Assembly (NCBI GenBank): GCA_963814905.1
Contig: CAWFEM010000015.1
Span: forward strand, 124,001 to 188,000
From: DASWJZ01 sp963814905
Lineage (GTDB): Bacteria; Pseudomonadota; Alphaproteobacteria; Rhizobiales; Afifellaceae
Direction: 5' to 3'
DNA: 64,000 nt
Positions 60,210 to 64,000 of this stretch are shown here, piece after piece. A model generated the notes under the pieces. It searched no databases and was not told the DNA's origin. It saw only the letters and a program-made list of their open reading frames with translations. The position numbers were made by a program, and so were the translations under genes. The stretch's first letter is position 1, and each line of letters begins with the position of its first letter.

Positions 60210-61103
60210 TCAGTCTGCCGGTTCGAACCCGGCCAGATGCTCCACGCTCTTCATCATCGAGGTGAAATCGGAATCGCTCCCGAACATGGCGGCCGTCATC
60301 ACCAACAACTGCCGCGTCGCACTTCCGACCACCATCGACACGCCGAGCCCCTCCGCCTCCTCCAGGCAGAGCCTCACGTCCTTGTAGGAAAGGCCCGTCG
60401 TGAAGCCGAAATCGTAGGTGCGCGGCAGGATCGCCCGCGGGAACTTGTCGTCCGTCGCGCTGCTGCGGCCGCTGCTCACATTGAGCACGTCGATCATCGT
60501 CTTCAGATCGAGCCCGGCCTTTTCGCCCATGACGGCGACCTCGCAGGTCACCGCAAGCGACGTCGCGGCAATGAGGTTGTTGGCGAGCTTCATCGTCTGG
60601 CCCATGCCGGCTTTCTCGCCGATGAAGAAGAGCCGCCCAAACACCTTGAGGAGCCCCTCGATCGCCGCGAAGGCCTCGCTTGGTCCGGACACCATGACCG
60701 TCAACGAGCCCTTGCGCGCGCCGGTCACGCCGCCGCTCACCGGGGCGTCGAAGGCAGCGATATTGTTCTTCGCCAGCCGATCCGCGATCGCGGTGGCGGT
60801 TCGGGGTCCCGTCGTGGAGAGATCGACGAAGGTACGAACCTTCGAGCCGTGAACGATCCCACGCTCGCCGATGGCGACGTCGCGCACGATGTCGGGCGCC
60901 GGCAAGCTGACGAATATGGTCTCAGCCGCATCCGCGACTTCCCGCGGCGAGCCCGCTTTCGTCGCCCCGCGTTCGACCAGTAGGGCCATTGCATCCGCGC
61001 GCGTATCGAAAACGACGAGAGAATGCCCTGCTTCGATCAGGCGGGAAGACATCGGGGCTCCCATGGTGCCCAGACCGATAAAACCGATGAGCGCATTCGA
61101 CAT
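60210..61103 (-). CDS. 3-hydroxyisobutyrate dehydrogenase-like oxidoreductase (copy 2)
   Basis: 297 residues, the same length as copy 1 at 51541. Rossmann motif LIGFIGLGTMGAPMSSRLIE, substrate loop AFDAPVSGGVTGARKGSLTV, catalytic Lys in TMKLANNLIAATSLAVTCEV. AAGGGGAA precedes ATG 61103. Its closest visible relative is copy 1, so it is a local duplication within the cluster. A LacI-type operator lies about 120 bases upstream. Confidence 0.93.
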   Translation of the reverse strand: MSNALIGFIGLGTMGAPMSSRLIEAGHSLVVFDTRADAMALLVERGATKAGSPREVADAAETIFVSLPAPDIVRDVAIGERGIVHGSKVRTFVDLSTTGPRTATAIADRLAKNNIAAFDAPVSGGVTGARKGSLTVMVSGPSEAFAAIEGLLKVFGRLFFIGEKAGMGQTMKLANNLIAATSLAVTCEVAVMGEKAGLDLKTMIDVLNVSSGRSSATDDKFPRAILPRTYDFGFTTGLSYKDVRLCLEEAEGLGVSMVVGSATRQLLVMTAAMFGSDSDFTSMMKSVEHLAGFEPAD

Positions 61104-61221
61104 GGCGTTTCCCCTTGCGGACCAGGCGACCTCGCCGCTTTCAGCCGCGACCTTGCCTCATGCCGCCGCGTTGAAGACTGCGCGGAGTTGGGTCCCGTTC
61201 CTGCCGTCTACCGGCGTATTT

Positions 61222-61233
61222 GTTATCGGTATC
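61222..61233. promoter_or_regulatory. LacI-type operator 3 (GTTATCGGTATC)
   Basis: Reverse complement GATACCGATAAC. It lies in the 198-base gap between the second PrpD gene and copy 2 of the dehydrogenase, about 120 bases before the latter's start. Confidence 0.55.
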
Positions 61234-61301
61234 ATATCGCATTGGCGAGCGGTCACAAGCCTTGCTCGGCCGCGCCCTCAACCCGGCCTTTCCGCCGTCG
61301 A

Positions 61302-62654
61302 TCATCCAGCCGGCGTCACCAATCGCATCAGCGCGCTGGCATCGTCTTGCTCGTCGAGCGTCCAGACGAGATCGATCAGCGCCTCTGTCTGTTTGCACTC
61401 AGGTGCACCGAACGCCGCCAAACTGCGGCACTTCTCCTCAAGGTCAGCGTCGGAGAGAGGCCGCGTGTCCGTGCCAAGCGCGTGCTCAATTGCGACCGTC
61501 TCCTGCGTCCCGTCGCTTCGTTCCGCGACCACACGAATGCCTTCCACCGCAACGTCGGGCACATCGACAATGCGGACCTTCTTGCGCAGCGCTTGAACGC
61601 ACGCGTCCGACACGGCGGCATCGCTGAACTCTTCGAGGCCGGCGCGGCCGTATATCAGACAGACGGCAACGGCATGCTGCGCGCTGACCTGCGCTTCCCG
61701 CCCCGTCGCGACGTTGGGTCTGTTCGCCCTTTGACCGAGCAGCGGGTGCCCATAAAGCGTGACCGACGTCAGATCATCCACCGATCCCTCAAGCAGACGA
61801 TGGAGCTGGAGACACCCATCGACGACCGCGTTCAGAACGATTCCGCAGGGGTAAGGCTTGTGGATGTTCTTCATCACTTCCCAGCGCGTGCCGAGCCCTT
61901 CGGTGATTTCGGCCACGTCCGTCGCATCCGCCATGACATTGAAGAAACCGTATCGCCCCTCAAGCGGCCGCTCCGAGCCGCCGAATCCCTGTTGTCCCAG
62001 CAACGCCGACAACAGGCCGTTACGTGCGGCGTTTCCGACCCCGAGGCTCTTCGCCATGAAGCCGAGAGTCTCCACAAGGCCCGACGATTGGGCCGACGCA
62101 TTGCCGAGCGCCGCAATCATCTGATGCGGATCGAGCTTGAGCGCCTTCCCTGCCGCGAGCGCGGCGCCGAAGATCCCGCAGGTCGCCGTGATGTGCCAGC
62201 CGCGCCGATAGTGCCCCGGCGAAATTGCGTTGCCGATCCGACATTCGGCTTCCATTCCCAAAGCCAACGCGTGGAGAACGTCGCGACCCGTGAGCGGCTG
62301 CCGCTCGCTAAGCGCGAGCAGAACGGGCGCGACCGGAGCCGTGGGATGAATGACCGTCCGTATGTGCGTGTCGTCGAAATCCTGCACGTTCGCGCTGACC
62401 GCATTCAGGAAGGACGCAGTCATCGCATCGGAACGCTCGGCGCGGCCGATGATCGTTGCGGCTCCCTTGCCGGCGAAGCCCGACAGAACGCCGAGCGCGA
62501 TATCCACCGCCTGATCCCGGCATCCGGCAAAGGCGACCGCAAAGAAATTGAGGAGCGACCGCTTGGCCTGGTGGCGCACCTCCACCGGCAGATCACGCCA
62601 GTCCGACTCGACGACGAATGTTGCTAGCGTCCTCGACACGTCCTCGCCGTCCAT
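61302..62654 (-). CDS. MmgE/PrpD family protein (second copy)
   Basis: 450 residues. Family segments: RHQAKRSLLNFFAVAFAGCR, DFDDTHIRTVIHPTAPVAPV, HALALGMEAECRIGNAISPG-HYRRGWHITATCGIFGAALA, and KPYPCGIVLNAVVDGCLQL. It is only distantly similar to the first copy, so not a recent duplicate. ATG 62654 is chosen because GGTGGAG lies just upstream; GTG 62666 would overlap it. It starts 31 bases after the GntR stop, so the two form an operon. Confidence 0.9.
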   Translation of the reverse strand: MDGEDVSRTLATFVVESDWRDLPVEVRHQAKRSLLNFFAVAFAGCRDQAVDIALGVLSGFAGKGAATIIGRAERSDAMTASFLNAVSANVQDFDDTHIRTVIHPTAPVAPVLLALSERQPLTGRDVLHALALGMEAECRIGNAISPGHYRRGWHITATCGIFGAALAAGKALKLDPHQMIAALGNASAQSSGLVETLGFMAKSLGVGNAARNGLLSALLGQQGFGGSERPLEGRYGFFNVMADATDVAEITEGLGTRWEVMKNIHKPYPCGIVLNAVVDGCLQLHRLLEGSVDDLTSVTLYGHPLLGQRANRPNVATGREAQVSAQHAVAVCLIYGRAGLEEFSDAAVSDACVQALRKKVRIVDVPDVAVEGIRVVAERSDGTQETVAIEHALGTDTRPLSDADLEEKCRSLAAFGAPECKQTEALIDLVWTLDEQDDASALMRLVTPAG

Positions 62655-62685
62655 CCAAAACTCCACCGGTCCTACTAAGATCGCC

Positions 62686-63402
62686 TCAGGTGGGCGGCAG
62701 CACGCGCCGCAGGCGTTTGCCTGCCTCGATCAGATGCGAGCGCATCGTCTCGGCCGCCGCGTCCGGATCCTGAGCGGTAATAGCGGCCGCGATCTTGAGG
62801 TGCTCGTCGATCGTGAGGCTCTTCGTTTCCGGAATGTAGTACGTCTTCGGGTACCAGATGCGGACCATCGCCTGAATCGTTGAACCGATGCTGTCGAAGA
62901 TCGGGTTCTCGGCCGCCTGCGATATCGCGTTGTGGAACTTCATGTCGATCGCCATGAAGAGGTCCGCGCTGCCTTCATGCGCCTTCATCTCTTCGATAGC
63001 GGCGGCGAGCCGATCGAGTGTCGGCTCGGTTCGCCGCTCCGCCGCGCGGCGAGCGCACTCGACTTCGACAAGGGCGCGCACGTCGATCAGGTCGTCGAGG
63101 TTTCGCTCGCTCAGCATCAGCCCCCAGCGAAACGCGCCTGACAACAGCTCGGAATTGGGCGCGCGGATGAACGACCCCTCGCCGGCGCGCGCATCAAGAA
63201 CACCAAGCACGGCCAAGCTCTTGATCGCCTCCCGCACGGTCGACCGCCCGACGTGAAACTGGATGGCGAGCTCCTTTTCGCTCGGGATCATGTCGCCGGG
63301 CTTCCATACGCGCCGCATGATCAGGTCTGTTATCGCCTTGACGATCTCCTGCGGAAGCGTGGCGCGGCTGACCGGGCGTATTGGAGAGCTGGTGTCTGTC
63401 AT
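62686..63402 (-). CDS. GntR-family regulator (FadR/FCD type)
   Basis: 238 residues. The N-terminal winged HTH reads LPQEIVKAITDLIMRRVWKP-GDMIPSEKELAIQFHVGRST-VREAIKSLAVLGVL. The FCD effector domain shows metal/acid-binding features: FHNAISQAAENPIFDSIGST and DEHLKIAAAITAQDPDAAAE-TMRSHL. FCD-type GntR proteins usually sense organic acids. It is co-transcribed with the second PrpD gene. Confidence 0.92.
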   Translation of the reverse strand: MTDTSSPIRPVSRATLPQEIVKAITDLIMRRVWKPGDMIPSEKELAIQFHVGRSTVREAIKSLAVLGVLDARAGEGSFIRAPNSELLSGAFRWGLMLSERNLDDLIDVRALVEVECARRAAERRTEPTLDRLAAAIEEMKAHEGSADLFMAIDMKFHNAISQAAENPIFDSIGSTIQAMVRIWYPKTYYIPETKSLTIDEHLKIAAAITAQDPDAAAETMRSHLIEAGKRLRRVLPPT

Positions 63403-64000
63403 CGGGACCGCATGCCTCGTTACTGTCTCATCAAGATCATGACCGCAAATGGCCGCGATGCAGACGCGTCACCGCAGCAGACCTCCGCGATCCCTCCAGG
63501 CTGGAGATCCACTCGCATCGTGCTGCGCCGCTGAGCGCGTGTCGCAGCCAACATGGCAACGTGATCGCTCAGGGCGCCCCCTTATTCAGCCACAATCCCG
63601 TCAGCGGCAATGACCGACTGCCAACCTTCCGGAACGCGATTCTCCCCTGCCAAGCTGCCACCTGAGTCACTTGACAGAAGTTACCGTTCACTGTTCCTAA
63701 TATCAGACATTCAGTCAATTGGGAGCGGACTGGGGGGCGATGACTGAGCAGGTTCTTGTTGCCCGCGGGCTCAGCCAAGATTGCGCCCCCCGCAGAGGCT
63801 CCACGGCCTCTCTGGCCCGCCGCCGCCTGCGCATTACCGCAGGCGGATCGGCTCGAGACACGGCGAAGAAGTTCCCCGTCCGAACGATCTGGCAGGATGA
63901 AAATCACCTATTGCCAGCCTGTATTGTTACCGGTATCTTTTCGCGGACTCGGCACTCTTTGTGCCGCAAGAAGCTTCCGATCAACGGGCACTTTGCGGTG
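63403..64000. other. 598-base right-edge region without a supported gene
   Basis: Upstream of the GntR gene, with the LacI-type site at 63926-63937 near the edge. A plus-strand open frame begins at ATG 63740 with a G-rich stretch before it and remains open at the edge. Its translation (MTEQVLVARGLSQDCAPRRG) is not family-like and passes through the operator, so it is not called as a gene. Confidence 0.5.
63926..63937. promoter_or_regulatory. LacI-type operator 4 (GTTACCGGTATC)
   Basis: Close to a perfect dyad (GTTACCGGTAAC would be ideal). No gene lies to its left on the plus strand, so it probably controls a further plus-strand gene of the same regulon just beyond the window. Confidence 0.55.

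Noticed and set aside
60218..60236. tRNA T-loop-like GGTTCGAACCC
   Set aside because: It lies in the coding 3' end of the copy-2 dehydrogenase, and no cloverleaf surrounds it.
63671..63703. Promoter-like TTGACA with TAATAT near the right edge
   Set aside because: The spacing is 21 bases, outside the usual 16-18, and no gene follows that I can support.
63740..64000. Open frame from ATG 63740 to the edge with a G-rich stretch upstream
   Set aside because: Composition and translation are not gene-like, it covers the LacI-type operator, and it cannot be completed within the window.

Overview
High-GC chromosomal segment from an alphaproteobacterium, most likely order Hyphomicrobiales (Rhizobiales). 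Supporting evidence is gene content and order: a dnaG/yqeY neighbourhood, separated carA and carB, carB followed by greA, trxB followed by an LsrB/VtlR-type LysR gene, two BA14K-family genes, a Flp pilin, an EcfG-type promoter, and intergenic palindromic repeats of a kind common in rhizobia. No rRNA, tRNA, CRISPR array, insertion sequence or phage gene was recognised.

Region 1 (1-16.1 kb) is core information processing and pyrimidine/arginine metabolism (dnaG, yqeY, carA, carB, greA). It is interrupted by accessory genes: a GST, a Met/His-rich secreted protein, a cobalamin-type radical SAM protein, a DUF2188 gene with an EcfG-like promoter, a 5'-nucleotidase remnant, an unrecognised two-gene membrane-plus-VWA-like cassette, a YpfJ-type metalloprotease, DUF1003 and a small HTH protein. 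Region 2 (16.1-26.8 kb) holds GSTs, a fucosyltransferase-like protein coupled to a SAF-domain dehydrogenase, aspartate aminotransferase, a glycine-rich cold-shock protein with a terminator hairpin in its leader, envelope genes (rlpA, two BA14K, flp) and a small stress/redox group (VOC, DUF72, GYD, Old Yellow Enzyme).

Region 3 (26.9-48.3 kb) has uvrB carrying an in-frame palindromic element, a PAS-GGDEF-EAL protein, a secreted nuclease in an apparent operon with two paralogous three-helix membrane proteins, two divergent 2OG-Fe(II) oxygenases, trxB-lsrB, a Mo oxidoreductase/cytochrome b pair, an ArsR-SRPBCC pair, clpP, an EF-G paralogue, an RNase T2-like remnant and a flavin monooxygenase.

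Region 4 (48.3-64 kb) looks like one catabolic island. It has two MmgE/PrpD proteins, two closely similar 3-hydroxyisobutyrate-dehydrogenase-like enzymes, a CMD-family protein, a metallo-beta-lactamase-fold hydrolase, a branched-chain-type ABC transporter (with a LivM-LivG fusion), and LysR, LacI and GntR regulators. Two operator-like families recur between its genes: three GGCTAT-N7-ATAGCC-type sites in the left half, and four LacI-like GTTACCGGTAAC-type sites in the right half. The substrate cannot be deduced from sequence. This island, with the 7.9-9.7 kb cassette and the nuclease/membrane operon, are the best candidates for undescribed systems.
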